From NCBI RefSeq assembly GCF_013408985.1, contig NZ_JACBZT010000001.1, positions 5,287,197 through 5,351,196 of the forward strand: a DNA stretch of 64,000 nucleotides, written 5' to 3'. The notes below the pieces were generated by a model. The model worked only from the letters and a program-made list of their open reading frames with translations. It did no database searches and was not told the DNA's origin. The stretch is from Petropleomorpha daqingensis (lineage in GTDB: Bacteria; Actinomycetota; Actinomycetes; Mycobacteriales; Geodermatophilaceae). The translations under genes and the position numbers were made by a program. This document shows positions 54,700-64,000 of this stretch, one piece after another. The first letter of the stretch is position 1. Each line of letters starts with the position of its first letter.

Positions 54700-57480
54700 G
54701 TGTTCGTCGGACGCGCGGCCGAGCTCGCGGAGCTCGCGGGGCGCCTCGCCGCGGTCGCGGACGACCGGGGCGGGCTGCTGCTGCTCTCGGGGCCGGCGGG
54801 CATCGGCAAGACCCGCACCGTGGAAGAGGCGGTGGCCGGCACACCCGCGGTGGCCTGGGGCCGGTGCGTGGACGACCCGGGCGCTCCCCCGCTGTGGCCG
54901 TGGCGCCGGGTGATGCGCGCGCTGCCCGCCGTCCGGGCGGTGGTCGACGGAGCGCTGTCGGGCGTCGAGGGGGCCGCCGATCTCGAGGCCGCCCGCTTCG
55001 CCCTGGTCGCCACCACCACCGAGGCGCTGCTCGACGCCGCCGAACCCGGCGGGCTGGTCGTCGTCCTGGAGGACCTGCACTGGGCCGACGAGACGTCGCT
55101 GCGGCTGCTGCGGCACCTCGCCGGCGAGCTGCCCCGCTCCCGGCTTCTGGTGATCGGCACCTACCGCGACCCGTCCGGCCCGGCCGGCGAGCGGCTGGAC
55201 GCGGTGCTCCCCGAACTGCTGCGCGGGCCGGCCACCCGCGCGCTGCCCCTCGCCCCGCTGACCGAGGACGACGTCCGCGCCTACCTGCCCGGGGCCCCGG
55301 ACGACGCGGTCCGGGCCGCCCACCGGCGCAGCGGCGGCAACCCGCTCTACCTGCGGGCGGTGGCACGGGCGCCGGCGGACGGCGCCGACGACGGCGGCAC
55401 CGAGCTCCGGCACCTGGTCCGGACGACGCTCACCGCGCTGCCGCCCACCGCCCTGGACCTGCTCGACAGCGCCTCCGTCCTCGGCGAGGAGGTCGACGCC
55501 GGCCGGCTGGCCGCCGTCACCGCCCGCGCGGCGGACGGGGTCGGGGCCGATCTCGACGCCGCGGTGGCGGCCGGCGTGCTGACCGCGGTGCCGGACCTCC
55601 CGGGACGGCGGCGTTTCGCCCACGCGGTCGTGCGCGACGCCATCTACGCCGACCTCTCCCCCAGCCGGCGCGAGGAGCTGCACCGCCGCGCGGCCGTGGC
55701 GCTCGAGCAGTTCACCGGGGACGACGACTCCGGGGCCGGCGTGGTCGCCGGCCACTGGCTGCGCGCGGCCTCGGACGGGCCGGAGCTGCTCCGGGCGGCG
55801 TCCTGGGCCCGGCGCGCCGCGACGGCGGCCACCCGGTCCCTGGCCTTCGACGAGGCCGCCCGGTTCCTGGCGACCGCGCTGGACGCCGCGGAGCGCGCCG
55901 GGACGGAGCCCGGCGAGCGTGCCGAGCTGCTGCTCGAACTGGCCACCGCGGAGTTCCGGGCCGGGCGGTTCGGCGAGAGCCTGGTGCACGCCACCGCCGC
56001 CTCCGACGCCGCGGCGGCGTGCGGCCGGAGCGATCTGCTGGCCCCCGCCGCGCTCACGGTCCACGACATCGCCGCCCCCGGCTTCCCCCCGGCGGTGATG
56101 CGCATGTGCGAACGGGCGCTCGCGGTCCCCTCGCTACCCCCGGCGCTGCGCGCCCGGCTGCTCGCCCAGTCGGCCTCGGTGCTCGCCGACGCCGGACGGA
56201 TCGGCGCCGCCGCGGCCCACTCCGCCGAGGCCCTCGCGCTGGCCGAGCGCAGCGGGGACCCGGAGGCGGTGCTCGATGCCGTCCGCGCCCGCATGAAGGC
56301 CAGCCCCGCCGCCCTCGACCGGCAGGAGCGGATGCGGCTCGGGCTGCTGGCGATCGAGCACGCCGCGACGACGGGGCAGCCCCTGGTCGAGCTGTGGGGC
56401 GCCAAGTGGCGGATCGACGCGGCGTTGGAGGTCGGCGACGGCGCGATCGTGGAGGACGAGCTGGCCCGGGTCACCGCGCTGGCCCGGCGCACCCGGCTGC
56501 CGCTGGTCCGGTGGCACGACCTGCGGCTGCGGGCGTCGGTCGCGGCGCTGTACGGCCGGTTCGACGAGGCGATGGCGCTCAACGACGAGGCGCGGGTCAT
56601 CGGCGAGGAGGAGCTCGCGCAGGACATCTCGGCAGCGGGCATGTCGGCCGCGTTCCTGTACCAGCACGCGCTGGTCACCGGTGTGGAGCTGGACGTCGAG
56701 CGCTTCGCGCCGCGGCTCCTCGAGACCGCGGGTGACACTCCGATCGTCCTGACCAGCCGGGCGGCGGTCTCCCTCGTGAGCGGGCGGCGCGAGGAGGCGG
56801 CGGCGCGCTACGCGCAGCTGCGGCCGCGGATGGCCGAACGCGACTTCGTCGAGGCGGCCGGCGTGGCCGAGAGCCTCGTCCCCCTAGTCGAGCAGTTCGG
56901 GGACGCCGGGGCGGCGCGAGATCTGGCGGCGGTCCTCGCCGGCATGCCGACGATCGCGGCCGGGGGCGCCGGGGTCTACTGCTCCGGGTCGCCGGACGCC
57001 CTGCGGGGGCGGCTCGCCGTCGTCCGGGAGGAGTGGGACGAGGCGGTGGCGCGGTTCGAGGAGGCGCTGGCCTCCGACAGCCGCACGGGAGCCCTCCCCG
57101 CCGTGGTCAACGACCGCGTCGGGCTGGCGGGGGCGCTCCTCGGGCGCGGGCGGGCCGTCGACCTGCCGCGGGTCCGCGAGCTGGCATCGGCCGCCCGGAC
57201 CGAGGCGCACCGGCTGGGCATGCCCGGGCCCGAACGGCGGGCGGCCGTGCTGGTGGAGCGGGCGGGCCGGGCGGCCCGCGCGGCGGACCCGCTCACCGAT
57301 CGGGAGCGGGAGATCGCCGCGCTCGTCGCCCAGGCGCTGTCCAACCGGCAGATCGCCGAGCGGCTGGTCCTCTCGGAGCGCACGGTCGAGAGCCACGTGC
57401 GCAACATCCTGGCCAAGCTCGGGCTGGCCAACCGGACAGAGCTGGCGACGAGGGTCAGCGGGCCTTCCGTGCGCCGCTGA
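54700..57480 (+). CDS. Large ATP-binding LuxR regulator (LAL family)
   Basis: A 926-residue LAL-type regulator. Walker A GPAGIGKT is at 31-38, followed by Walker [13 protein letters not shown], an AAA/NACHT-type region, then a TPR-rich middle and a C-terminal LuxR HTH (about 860-920: [40 protein letters not shown]). LALs activate catabolic and antibiotic clusters. The GTG at 54700 is chosen from GATACT 7 bases upstream. It lies in the middle of the heme gene neighbourhood, whose genes are on the other strand, and overlaps the 70-residue gene's end by 26 bases. Confidence 0.92.
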   Translation: MFVGRAAELAELAGRLAAVADDRGGLLLLSGPAGIGKTRTVEEAVAGTPAVAWGRCVDDPGAPPLWPWRRVMRALPAVRAVVDGALSGVEGAADLEAARFALVATTTEALLDAAEPGGLVVVLEDLHWADETSLRLLRHLAGELPRSRLLVIGTYRDPSGPAGERLDAVLPELLRGPATRALPLAPLTEDDVRAYLPGAPDDAVRAAHRRSGGNPLYLRAVARAPADGADDGGTELRHLVRTTLTALPPTALDLLDSASVLGEEVDAGRLAAVTARAADGVGADLDAAVAAGVLTAVPDLPGRRRFAHAVVRDAIYADLSPSRREELHRRAAVALEQFTGDDDSGAGVVAGHWLRAASDGPELLRAASWARRAATAATRSLAFDEAARFLATALDAAERAGTEPGERAELLLELATAEFRAGRFGESLVHATAASDAAAACGRSDLLAPAALTVHDIAAPGFPPAVMRMCERALAVPSLPPALRARLLAQSASVLADAGRIGAAAAHSAEALALAERSGDPEAVLDAVRARMKASPAALDRQERMRLGLLAIEHAATTGQPLVELWGAKWRIDAALEVGDGAIVEDELARVTALARRTRLPLVRWHDLRLRASVAALYGRFDEAMALNDEARVIGEEELAQDISAAGMSAAFLYQHALVTGVELDVERFAPRLLETAGDTPIVLTSRAAVSLVSGRREEAAARYAQLRPRMAERDFVEAAGVAESLVPLVEQFGDAGAARDLAAVLAGMPTIAAGGAGVYCSGSPDALRGRLAVVREEWDEAVARFEEALASDSRTGALPAVVNDRVGLAGALLGRGRAVDLPRVRELASAARTEAHRLGMPGPERRAAVLVERAGRAARAADPLTDREREIAALVAQALSNRQIAERLVLSERTVESHVRNILAKLGLANRTELATRVSGPSVRR

Positions 57481-57667
57481 CCAGGTCGGCCCGGGCTCGG
57501 CGGCAGTCGTCGCAGACGGCCATCCAGACGCTGTGCCGCAGGCACCGGACAGGTCGGTCGGGGATGAGCTTCTTCTTGTCGAGGTCGTGCTGGTGGATCA
57601 CCCCGGACTCAACGGCGTCGGCCTTCCCAGGATGCCCGGTCGCGACGGTGTCTCCCGCCACGTTCAC
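57455..57667 (-). CDS. 70-residue CxxH/CxxC small protein in heme operon
   Basis: A small protein of 70 residues: [22 protein letters not shown], then [39 protein letters not shown]. The CxxH-6-CxxC pattern (C42, H45, C52, C55) fits a small zinc-binding site or a heme/iron-binding site. Its GTG overlaps the hemG-type stop by three bases (GTGA), so it is co-translated with the heme genes. No family is recognised. Its 3' end overlaps the LAL gene by 26 bases in the convergent direction. Confidence 0.72.
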   Translation of the reverse strand: MNVAGDTVATGHPGKADAVESGVIHQHDLDKKKLIPDRPVRCLRHSVWMAVCDDCRRARADLVSGARKAR

Positions 57668-59022
57668 AGGAGCGCGTCGACGGCGCGGTGCGCGTCGCTG
57701 ATGCAGGCGGGGACGCCGACCCCCTCGAACGCGGCGCCGGCGATCGCCAGCCCCGGCACCTCGGCGACCGCGGCCCGGATCGCGGCGACCCGCGCGGGGT
57801 GCCCGACCTGGTACTGCGGCAGGCCACCGCCCCAGCGCTGCAGCGCCGTCTGCACCGGTTCGGGCCGGTCGAGCTGCAGCAGGTCGGCGACGTCGGCGAC
57901 GACGGCGGCGGTGAGGTCGTCGTCGTCCCGCTGGAGCTGGGCCTCGTCGCGGAACCGGCCGACCGACGCGCGCACCAGCAGACCCTCGCCGAGATGCGGC
58001 CACTTGGCCGACGAGACGGTGACCCCCTTGACCAGCCGGCCGGTGACCGGAGGGACGAGCAGCCCCGATCCGGCCGCGACCTGCTGCGGGGGGAAGGCCA
58101 TCGCGACGACGGCCATCGACGCGTACGGGATAGCGCTCAGCGGCTCGACCGCCTCCGGCACGACCGCCGACAGCAGCCGGGCCGACTTCTGCGCGGGTGC
58201 GGTGACCAGCACCGCATCGGCGGTCAGGGTCTCCGGCCGGGCGGCCGGGCCGATCGAGAGCTCGAACCCGCCCTCGATCCGCCGCAGCCCGTGCACCGGG
58301 TTGCCGAGCCGCACGTCGGCGCGAGCGGCGGCGACCAGCGCCTCGGGCAGCGCACCGATGCCGTCGGAGACGGTCACGAACACCGGCCCGTCGGCGTCGC
58401 CGCGGCTGCGGGCGCCGGCGTCACGGGCGGCGGCCGCGGCGGCCAGCACCGACCCGGCGCGCGGCAGCTGACCGGCCAGCGCCGGCATGGTCGCGGCCAG
58501 CGACAGCTCGTCGGCGCGCCCGGCGTAGACGCCGCCGAGCAGCGGCTCGACCAGCCGGTCGACCACCTCGTCGCCGAGCCGCTCGCGCAGCAGCACCCCG
58601 ACGCCGACGTCGCCCTCGAGCGTCACCGGGGGCAGGTCGGACTCGGCACGCACCCGCGCGACGCCGTCCGGCGACAGGAATCCCTCGAGGTCGTCGGCCG
58701 AGGCGGGCACGCCGAGCACGGTCCCGGCCGGCAGCGGGTGCCGCCCGTCGGGCAGGACGACGGAGGCCTGCGTCGTCGCCGGCGCGACGAGCTGATCGGC
58801 CAGCCCGAGCTGCTCGACCAGGCGCACCGCCTCGGGAACCCGCGCGAGCATGGCCTCGGGGCCGGTGTCGTACCAGTGCCCGGCGAGCCGGATGCGGCGC
58901 AGCTTGCCGCCGATCCGGTCGCCGGCCTCGAGGACGACGATCTCGTCGTCCGGACGGCGCCGCCGCCACTCGTACGCGGCGGCCAGACCGGTGATCCCGG
59001 CCCCGACGATCGCGATCCTCAT
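57664..59022 (-). CDS. hemG: Coproporphyrinogen/protoporphyrinogen oxidase (HemG/CgoX)
   Basis: A 452-residue FAD-dependent oxidase of the HemY/CgoX type. The dinucleotide site [11 protein letters not shown] is at 7-17, [21 protein letters not shown] lies in the substrate part, and a C-terminal [19 protein letters not shown] contacts FAD. Given hemQ, the natural substrate is most likely coproporphyrinogen III. Its ATG overlaps the hemE stop (ATGA). In standard nomenclature it is often annotated hemG or hemY; I use hemG. Confidence 0.93.
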   Translation of the reverse strand: MRIAIVGAGITGLAAAYEWRRRRPDDEIVVLEAGDRIGGKLRRIRLAGHWYDTGPEAMLARVPEAVRLVEQLGLADQLVAPATTQASVVLPDGRHPLPAGTVLGVPASADDLEGFLSPDGVARVRAESDLPPVTLEGDVGVGVLLRERLGDEVVDRLVEPLLGGVYAGRADELSLAATMPALAGQLPRAGSVLAAAAAARDAGARSRGDADGPVFVTVSDGIGALPEALVAAARADVRLGNPVHGLRRIEGGFELSIGPAARPETLTADAVLVTAPAQKSARLLSAVVPEAVEPLSAIPYASMAVVAMAFPPQQVAAGSGLLVPPVTGRLVKGVTVSSAKWPHLGEGLLVRASVGRFRDEAQLQRDDDDLTAAVVADVADLLQLDRPEPVQTALQRWGGGLPQYQVGHPARVAAIRAAVAEVPGLAIAGAAFEGVGVPACISDAHRAVDALL

Positions 59023-60053
59023 CGCGCGGACAGCTCGTGGACCAGCTCGACGACGTGGGTCAGCATCCCCGGATCGGTGTCCGGCAGGACGCCGTGGCCC
59101 AGGTTGAACACGTGCCCACGGGCGGCGCGGCCCTGCTCGACGACCCGGCGCACCTCGCGGTCCACGGTCTCCCGGTCGGCGAGCAGCACGGCCGGGTCGA
59201 GGTTGCCCTGCAGCGAGTAGCCGGGCCCGACCCGGCGGGCGGCCTCGTCCAGCGGCACCCGCCAATCGACCCCGACGACGTCGGCCCCGGCGTCGCCGAT
59301 CAGCGGCAGCAGCTCACCCGTGCCGACCCCGAAGTGGATGCGGGGGACGTCGCGCTCCCCCAGCCCGTCGAAGACCGCGCGCGAGTGCGGCAGCACCCGC
59401 TCGGCGTAGTCCGCGGCCGACAGCACGCCGGCCCACGAGTCGAACAGCTGCACGGCGACCGCGCCGGCGTCGACCTGGGCGCGCAGGAAGGTCGCCGCGG
59501 AGACGGCCAGCCGGTCCAGGAGCCGCGACCACGCCTCGGGCTCGGCGTACATGAACGCCTTGGTGCGCGCGTGCTCCTTCGACGGACCCCCCTCGATCAG
59601 GTAGGTGGCCAGCGTGAACGGCGCACCGGCGAAGCCGATCAGCGGCGTCGGCCCGAGCTCGGCGACCAGCTGGCGGACGGCGGTCTGCAAGAACACCAGC
59701 CGCTCCGGCTCCAGCGGCGGCAGCGCGTCGACGTCGGCGACCGAACGCACCGGATCGGCCACGACCGGGCCCACACCCGGCTTGATCTCGATGTCGACGC
59801 CCGCCACCACCAGCGGCAGCACGATGTCGGAGAACAGGATCGCCGCGTCCACGCCGTGCCGGCGCACCGGCTGCAGGGTGATCTCGGTGACCAGGTCCGG
59901 GTCCTGGCAGGCCTCGAGCATCGCGGTCCCGGCCCGCAGCGCGCGGTACTCGGGCAGCGACCGGCCGGCCTGGCGCATGAACCACACAGGGGTGCGGTCC
60001 ACGGGGAGTCCCCGGGCGGCGCGGACGAGACGGGAGTCGGCGGCGGTGCTCAC
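59019..60053 (-). CDS. hemE: Uroporphyrinogen decarboxylase
   Basis: HemE, 344 residues, removes four carboxyl groups from uroporphyrinogen III to give coproporphyrinogen III. The signature [14 protein letters not shown] is near residue 25. [36 protein letters not shown] and a C-terminal [15 protein letters not shown] ([12 protein letters not shown]) follow. The GTG at 60053 has GGGAGGA upstream. First gene of the hemE-hemG-small-protein unit. Confidence 0.97.
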   Translation of the reverse strand: MSTAADSRLVRAARGLPVDRTPVWFMRQAGRSLPEYRALRAGTAMLEACQDPDLVTEITLQPVRRHGVDAAILFSDIVLPLVVAGVDIEIKPGVGPVVADPVRSVADVDALPPLEPERLVFLQTAVRQLVAELGPTPLIGFAGAPFTLATYLIEGGPSKEHARTKAFMYAEPEAWSRLLDRLAVSAATFLRAQVDAGAVAVQLFDSWAGVLSAADYAERVLPHSRAVFDGLGERDVPRIHFGVGTGELLPLIGDAGADVVGVDWRVPLDEAARRVGPGYSLQGNLDPAVLLADRETVDREVRRVVEQGRAARGHVFNLGHGVLPDTDPGMLTHVVELVHELSAR

Positions 60054-60164
60054 GTCCGCCCATCCTCCCAGAACGTTCCGGCCACCCTTCGCGACCAGGG
60101 GATTACGGACGGGAACGGGCAGGCCGTGCGCGGCGTGGCGGCCCCACAGCGGCCGTTTCGGCCC

Positions 60165-60170
60165 TACCCT
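60165..60170 (+). promoter_or_regulatory. -10 element of DUF3000 gene
   Basis: TACCCT lies 8 bases before the GTG at 60179. Confidence 0.5.
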
Positions 60171-60178
60171 CCGAAGGC

Positions 60179-60802
60179 GTGGAGCCGCACAGCCTGGCCG
60201 GCAGCGGAGCTGCGGCCGGCGAGGAGCCGCCCGCTGCGTTCCGGACCGCCCTCGACGCGATCGCGACCGTCCGCGCCCGCCCCGAGATCGTCCTCGAGAC
60301 GATCCCGGCGCCGCAGCGTCTCGCGCCATGGGCGCACGCCCTCGGCGCGCAGGTCTTCGAGCCCGACGGGGACGACGAGGTCGAGGTCGCCAACGGCCGG
60401 TTCATCGTGCTGTTCGACCCGAACGGCCACCAGGCCTGGGACGGCACCACCCGCTGCGTCGCCTACATCTCGGCCGTCACCGACGAGACGCTGGTCGACG
60501 ACGCCATGTTCTCCGAGGTCGCCTGGAGCTGGCTCACCGACGCCCTCGCCGACGCCGGCGCCGGCTCCCACGCGGTCGGCGGCACGGTCACCCGGACGGC
60601 GTCCACCCGCTTCGGCGACCTGGCCGGACCCGAGCACTCGGTCGAGGTCGAGCTGCGCGCGTCGTGGACCGCCGAGGACAACGCCGCGCTCGACCGGCAC
60701 CTCACGGCCTTCCTCGAGGTGCTGGGCACCGCGGCCGGGCTGCCGCCGCCCGGTGTCCACCTTCTGGGTCCCTCCGGCCGCGCGAACGGCGAGACCACCT
60801 AA
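60179..60802 (+). CDS. DUF3000-family protein
   Basis: A 207-residue DUF3000 protein, conserved in actinobacteria next to hemE and RNase D genes, of unknown function. Recognisable stretches include [46 protein letters not shown] and [12 protein letters not shown]. It starts GTG, 8 bases after TACCCT, so probably leaderless. The RNase D-like gene follows after 59 bases. Confidence 0.88.
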   Translation: MEPHSLAGSGAAAGEEPPAAFRTALDAIATVRARPEIVLETIPAPQRLAPWAHALGAQVFEPDGDDEVEVANGRFIVLFDPNGHQAWDGTTRCVAYISAVTDETLVDDAMFSEVAWSWLTDALADAGAGSHAVGGTVTRTASTRFGDLAGPEHSVEVELRASWTAEDNAALDRHLTAFLEVLGTAAGLPPPGVHLLGPSGRANGETT

Positions 60803-60805
60803 CAT
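60800..60805 (+). promoter_or_regulatory. -10 element of RNase D-like gene
   Basis: TAACAT overlaps the DUF3000 stop region and would leave a leader of about 50 bases with AAGGTGG ribosome site. Confidence 0.4.
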
Positions 60806-60861
60806 CGCAGGGCGGCCGCGCCTGCTGCACGGCCACGAGACTGCGAGAAGGTGGACGGGAA

Positions 60862-62112
60862 CTGAGCACCGCGCCCTTGGGAGATCCGGCCACGCCGGCG
60901 CCGGACGACGAGGCGCCCACCGCCGTCCCCCTGCTGGCTCCGCGCGACGGGCTGCCGCCGGTCATCGACACCTCGACCCGGCTGGTCGAGTACGCCGAGG
61001 CCCTCGGGTCGGGCAGCGGCCCGGTCGCGGTCGACGCCGAGCGCGCCTCCGGCTACCGCTACGGCCAGCGGGCCTACCTCGTGCAGCTGCGCCGCAACGG
61101 CTCGGGCACCGGGCTCATCGACCCCGTCCCGCTGCCCGACCTCTCCGTCGTCCAGGCCTCGATCGTCGACGAGGAGTGGGTGCTGCACGCGGCCAACCAG
61201 GACCTCCCCTGCCTGGCCGAGATCGGGCTGGTGCCCAAGCGGATCTTCGACACCGAGCTGGCCGCGCGGCTGGCCGGTCTCCCCCGCGTCGGGCTCGCCG
61301 CGGTGGTCGAGTCGCTGCTGGGCTACTCGCTGGTCAAGGGCCACTCCGCCGCGGACTGGAGCACCCGGCCGCTGCCCGAGGAGTGGCTGGTCTACGCCGC
61401 CCTCGACGTCGAGGTGCTGGTCGACCTGCGGGACGCGCTCGCCGCGATCCTCGAGGAGCAGGGCAAGAGCGAGTGGGCGCGGCAGGAGTTCGACGCGATC
61501 CTCGCCGCCGGGCCGCCGGCGCCCAAGCAGGACCCGTGGCGGCGGACCTCCGGCGTGCACGGGTTGCGCACCCGCCGCCAGCTCGGCGTGCTGCGCTCGC
61601 TGTGGCAGGCCCGCGACGACCTCGCCCGCCGTCGCGACATCGCCCCGGGCCGGGTGCTGCCCGACTCGGCGATGGTCTCGGCCGTGCAGGCCGATCCGCG
61701 CACCGAGGCGGCTCTGCTGGAGCTGCCGGTCTTCCGCGGCCGCGCCAACCGCAAGCTGGTCGGTACCTGGTACGGCGCGATCGCCCGCGGCCGCGAGCTG
61801 CCGGAGTCGGACCTGCCGCCGCAGAGCCGCCCGGGCGACGGGCCGCCGCCGGTCAACCGCTGGGCCGACCGCGACCCGGCCGCCGCGACCCGGCTGCAGC
61901 AGGCGCGCGCGGGTCTGGCGACGCTGTCGCAGCAGTGGAACGTCCCGGTGGAGAACCTGCTCTCCCCCGACCTGGTCCGCCGGCTCATGTGGAGCCCGCC
62001 GGAGCCGCGCACGGCCGAGACCGTCGCCGAGACGCTGCGCGCCGGCGGGGCACGCGAGTGGCAGGTCGAGCTCACCGGGCCTTTGCTCACCGAGGCCGTC
62101 GCCGCCGCCTGA
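60862..62112 (+). CDS. RNase D-like 3'-5' exonuclease with HRDC domain
   Basis: A 416-residue DEDDy exonuclease: D58 and E60 in AVDAE, D114 in NQD, Y178 and D182 in YAALD. A C-terminal HRDC domain at about 215-295 carries GLRTRRQLGVLRSLWQARDDLAR. The reading frame has no ATG or GTG near the N-terminus; the best start is CTG at 60862, which lies 7 bases after AAGGTGG. TTG at 60877 is the alternative. The exonuclease residues lie well inside either choice. It acts on RNA 3' ends, for example tRNA precursors. Confidence 0.9.
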   Translation: MSTAPLGDPATPAPDDEAPTAVPLLAPRDGLPPVIDTSTRLVEYAEALGSGSGPVAVDAERASGYRYGQRAYLVQLRRNGSGTGLIDPVPLPDLSVVQASIVDEEWVLHAANQDLPCLAEIGLVPKRIFDTELAARLAGLPRVGLAAVVESLLGYSLVKGHSAADWSTRPLPEEWLVYAALDVEVLVDLRDALAAILEEQGKSEWARQEFDAILAAGPPAPKQDPWRRTSGVHGLRTRRQLGVLRSLWQARDDLARRRDIAPGRVLPDSAMVSAVQADPRTEAALLELPVFRGRANRKLVGTWYGAIARGRELPESDLPPQSRPGDGPPPVNRWADRDPAAATRLQQARAGLATLSQQWNVPVENLLSPDLVRRLMWSPPEPRTAETVAETLRAGGAREWQVELTGPLLTEAVAAA

Positions 62113-62206
62113 TCGGGTGACGACCGGGCCGGGTTCTTGTTGCGAACTTGCAGGTCTGCCCGCAATTTCGAAAAGCGACACCAACTCACGGAATCTCGTT
62201 ATGCCA

Positions 62207-62219
62207 TCGTTACTAACGA
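62207..62219. promoter_or_regulatory. Palindromic operator upstream of sugar transporter operon
   Basis: TCGTTA, C, TAACGA is a perfect palindrome; a further TCGTTA half-site lies 11 bases upstream (62196-62201). It is placed where the -35 region of the transporter promoter is expected, as for a LacI- or ROK-type repressor. Confidence 0.6.
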
Positions 62220-62233
62220 GGCCTCTCGCTGCC

Positions 62234-62239
62234 CTACTG
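62234..62239 (+). promoter_or_regulatory. -10 element of sugar transporter operon
   Basis: TACTGT fits TANNNT and lies about 73 bases before the GTG at 62312. Confidence 0.5.
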
Positions 62240-62311
62240 TGACGCAGCGCACGTTCCACGATCTCGCGAAGCGGACTTCGCACCCTCCTCTGAGAAGGCT
62301 GAGGTTTTGTC

Positions 62312-63379
62312 GTGAACCTGAGGAACTCCGGACTCGCCACGCTGGCGGCGGTGAGCGTTCTCGCCCTGGCGGCGTGTTCGAACAGCGGTGGGGGTGGCAA
62401 CTCCGCCTCGGGGAGCAGTGGGGGCGCCGAGAAGCGCGCCTGTGTGATCCTGCCCGACGCCGCCTCCTCCAACCGGTGGGAGAACGGTGACCGCCCCGCC
62501 CTGGAGAAGGCGTTCAAGGACGCGGGCTTCACCACCGACATCCAGAACGCGCAGGGCGACACCAGCAAGTACTCGACGATCGCGCAGCAGCAGCTCACCA
62601 AGGGCTGCGGCGTCATGCTCCTCGTCGACTACAACAACGCCGGCGTCCAGGTGACGGAGAAGGCCAAGTCGCAGGGGATCCCGGTGATCGCCTACGACCG
62701 CCCGATCCAGGGTGCGGACTACTACGTCTCCTTCGACAACTTCCACGTCGGTGAGCTCGAGGGCCAGATGATCGTCGACGGGCTCAAGGCCGGCGGCAAG
62801 GACCCGGCGACGGCGCAGGTCGTCTACGTCGGTGGCGACCCGACCGACGGCAACGCCAAGCAGTTCCACGACGGCGCCGACAGCGTCATGTCCGCCGCGG
62901 GGATCAAGCCGGCGTTCGAGACCCAGGGCACCTGGGACGGCGCCAAGGCCGGCACGTTCTTCGAGCAGGCCTACACCGCCCTCGGCGGCAACATCGACGC
63001 CGTCTGGGCGGCCAACGACACCAACGCCGCGAGCGTCATCTCGGTGCTGGACAAGAACGGCAAGACGGTCCCGGTCAGCGGCCAGGACGCCAGCCCCGCC
63101 GCCCTGCAGAACATCCTGCTCGGCAAGCAGGCCGGCACGGTCTACAAGCCGTTCCAGCTCGAGGCGAAGGCCGCCTCCGACCTCGCCATCCAGCTGCTGA
63201 ACGGCGAGAAGCCGAGCGTCGACAAGAAGACCGACGACGGCACGCCGTTCATCGCCGAGACGCCGATCGTCGTCAACGCCGACAACATGCAGCAGGTGTT
63301 CGACGACGGGAACGCCAACGTCGCCGACGTCTGCAAGGGCGACGTCGCCGCCATCTGCACGCAGAAGGGCATCAAGTAG
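62312..63379 (+). CDS. Sugar ABC substrate-binding lipoprotein (XylF-like)
   Basis: A 355-residue periplasmic-binding-protein-type lipoprotein. Lipobox LAAC ends at Cys 22, then a Gly/Ser-rich linker. ILPDAASSNRWENGDRPALEKAFKDAGF, IPVIAYDRPIQGADYYVSFDN and VWAANDTNAASVISVLDKNGKTVPVSGQDASPAALQNIL fit the D-xylose/arabinose-type branch (XylF, ChvE). The GTG start follows AGGCTGAGG. It binds sugar outside the membrane and delivers it to the transporter whose ATPase follows. Confidence 0.93.
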   Translation: MNLRNSGLATLAAVSVLALAACSNSGGGGNSASGSSGGAEKRACVILPDAASSNRWENGDRPALEKAFKDAGFTTDIQNAQGDTSKYSTIAQQQLTKGCGVMLLVDYNNAGVQVTEKAKSQGIPVIAYDRPIQGADYYVSFDNFHVGELEGQMIVDGLKAGGKDPATAQVVYVGGDPTDGNAKQFHDGADSVMSAAGIKPAFETQGTWDGAKAGTFFEQAYTALGGNIDAVWAANDTNAASVISVLDKNGKTVPVSGQDASPAALQNILLGKQAGTVYKPFQLEAKAASDLAIQLLNGEKPSVDKKTDDGTPFIAETPIVVNADNMQQVFDDGNANVADVCKGDVAAICTQKGIK

Positions 63380-63395
63380 CACCACCGGACGCCCA

Positions 63396-63434
63396 GGGTG
63401 GACGCCGGCCGCGCCTCGCGGTCGGCGTCCACCC
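63396..63434 (+). promoter_or_regulatory. Intercistronic hairpin between SBP and ATPase genes
   Basis: GGGTGGACGCCGGCCGCG at 63396-63413 pairs with CGCGGTCGGCGTCCACCC at 63417-63434 (one G-T) around a CCT loop, 70 bases before the ATPase start. It could partially terminate or protect the upstream mRNA, favouring excess binding protein. Confidence 0.6.
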
Positions 63435-63504
63435 GTCCCGTCCAGCAACGATCAACAGCGCTGCCGGCAGGCAGCCCCCCGGTTGCACAGGTGAGGACCT
63501 TCCC

Positions 63505-64000
63505 GTGGCCGTACCGATCATCGAACTCCGTGACATCCGCAAGAGCTTCGGCCCCGTCGAGGTGCTCAAGGGGGTGAACATGAAGGTCGAGGCCGGCAAG
63601 GTCACGGCACTGGTCGGCGACAACGGCGCCGGCAAGTCCACCCTGATCAAAGGCCTGTCCGGCGCCCAGCCGTACGACTCCGGCGACATCCTCTTCGAGG
63701 GCGAGGCGGTGACCCTGGGCACGCCGCGCGAGGCCGCGGCGCTCGGCATCGAGGTCGTCTACCAGGACCTCGCCCTCTGCGAGAACCTCGACATCGTGCA
63801 GAACATGTTCCTCGGCCGCGAGGACGTGCACCTCGGGATGCTGGACACCCCCGAGATGGAGAAGAAGGCGGCGGCGACGCTGCAGTCGCTGTCGGTGCGG
63901 ACGATGAAGTCCGTCCGGCAGAAGGTCTCGTCGCTGTCCGGTGGCCAGCGCCAGACGGTCGCGATCGCCCGCGCGGTGCTGCAGAAGGCGAAGCTCGTGA
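63505..64000 (+). CDS. Sugar ABC transporter ATP-binding protein (partial)
   Basis: The first 165 residues of a XylG/RbsA-type ABC ATPase, cut by the right edge of the window. It has Walker A GDNGAGKST (about residues 38-46), Q-loop VVYQDLALCENLDI, and ABC signature LSGGQRQTVAIARAVLQKA. The GTG start at 63505 follows GTGAGGACC. It probably forms a xylose-type import system with the upstream lipoprotein; permease and repressor genes may follow beyond the window. Confidence 0.93.
   Translation, partial: MAVPIIELRDIRKSFGPVEVLKGVNMKVEAGKVTALVGDNGAGKSTLIKGLSGAQPYDSGDILFEGEAVTLGTPREAAALGIEVVYQDLALCENLDIVQNMFLGREDVHLGMLDTPEMEKKAAATLQSLSVRTMKSVRQKVSSLSGGQRQTVAIARAVLQKAKLV

Overview
The window is one contiguous piece of a chromosome with very high GC content. 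It carries an actinobacterial gene set: an Rpf-type lytic transglycosylase behind a c-di-AMP riboswitch, the coproporphyrin-dependent heme route (hemE, hemG-type oxidase, hemQ), LigC with a Prim-PolC-type polymerase, a DUF3000 protein, and many promoters placed 5-8 bases upstream of start codons. Gene content and promoter style suggest a Frankia/Geodermatophilus-type soil actinobacterium. This is an inference; no rRNA or other decisive marker is present. I see no tRNA, rRNA, CRISPR, insertion sequence or prophage.

Layout. 1-7450: a Mn2+-type (yybP-ykoY) riboswitch pointing out of the left edge, terC, a YjbR-like gene, uvrB, and a large adenylate cyclase/ATPase regulator. 7641-16641: the glycogen-to-trehalose genes glgX, treY and treZ, interrupted by the c-di-AMP riboswitch with rpf and by a phosphotransferase gene; a RibD-like reductase follows treZ. 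16670-22316: a hydrolase-LuxR fusion, a MddA/NnrU-like membrane protein, ligC, a secreted peptidase lipoprotein and a Prim-PolC gene. 22326-29271: a five-gene minus-strand operon with two acyl-CoA dehydrogenases, two AraC regulators and an SDR, then a maleylacetate reductase-like gene. 29265-39927: a TetR regulator with a perfect palindromic operator and a divergent small ORF, a permease/universal-stress pair, an SDR, a RibD-like gene, gpsA, an orphan peptide-binding lipoprotein, an orphan CoxL-like subunit and a VOC protein.

40059-48887: a LysE exporter, an uncharacterised protein, then a five-gene operon (histidine kinase, response regulator, two membrane proteins, multicopper oxidase), small unknown genes and a cold-shock gene. 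48950-52724: a hypothetical gene, a secreted nuclease with a possible PhoP box, and msrB. 52757-60053: heme synthesis genes hemE-hemG-(small CxxH/CxxC protein) and hemQ, separated by a LuxR/ATPase regulator and a YceI two-gene unit. 60179-64000: a DUF3000 gene, an RNase D-like gene with an apparent CTG start, and the beginning of a sugar (xylose-type) ABC transporter operon cut by the right edge.

The clearest functional themes are trehalose/osmotic physiology next to c-di-AMP sensing, DNA repair, heme synthesis, and a regulated extracytoplasmic copper oxidase. The best candidates for undescribed biology are the kinase-to-multicopper-oxidase operon with its His-bearing 4-TM protein (41884-47421), the 70-residue CxxH/CxxC protein in the heme operon, and the 52-residue ORF divergent from the TetR gene.
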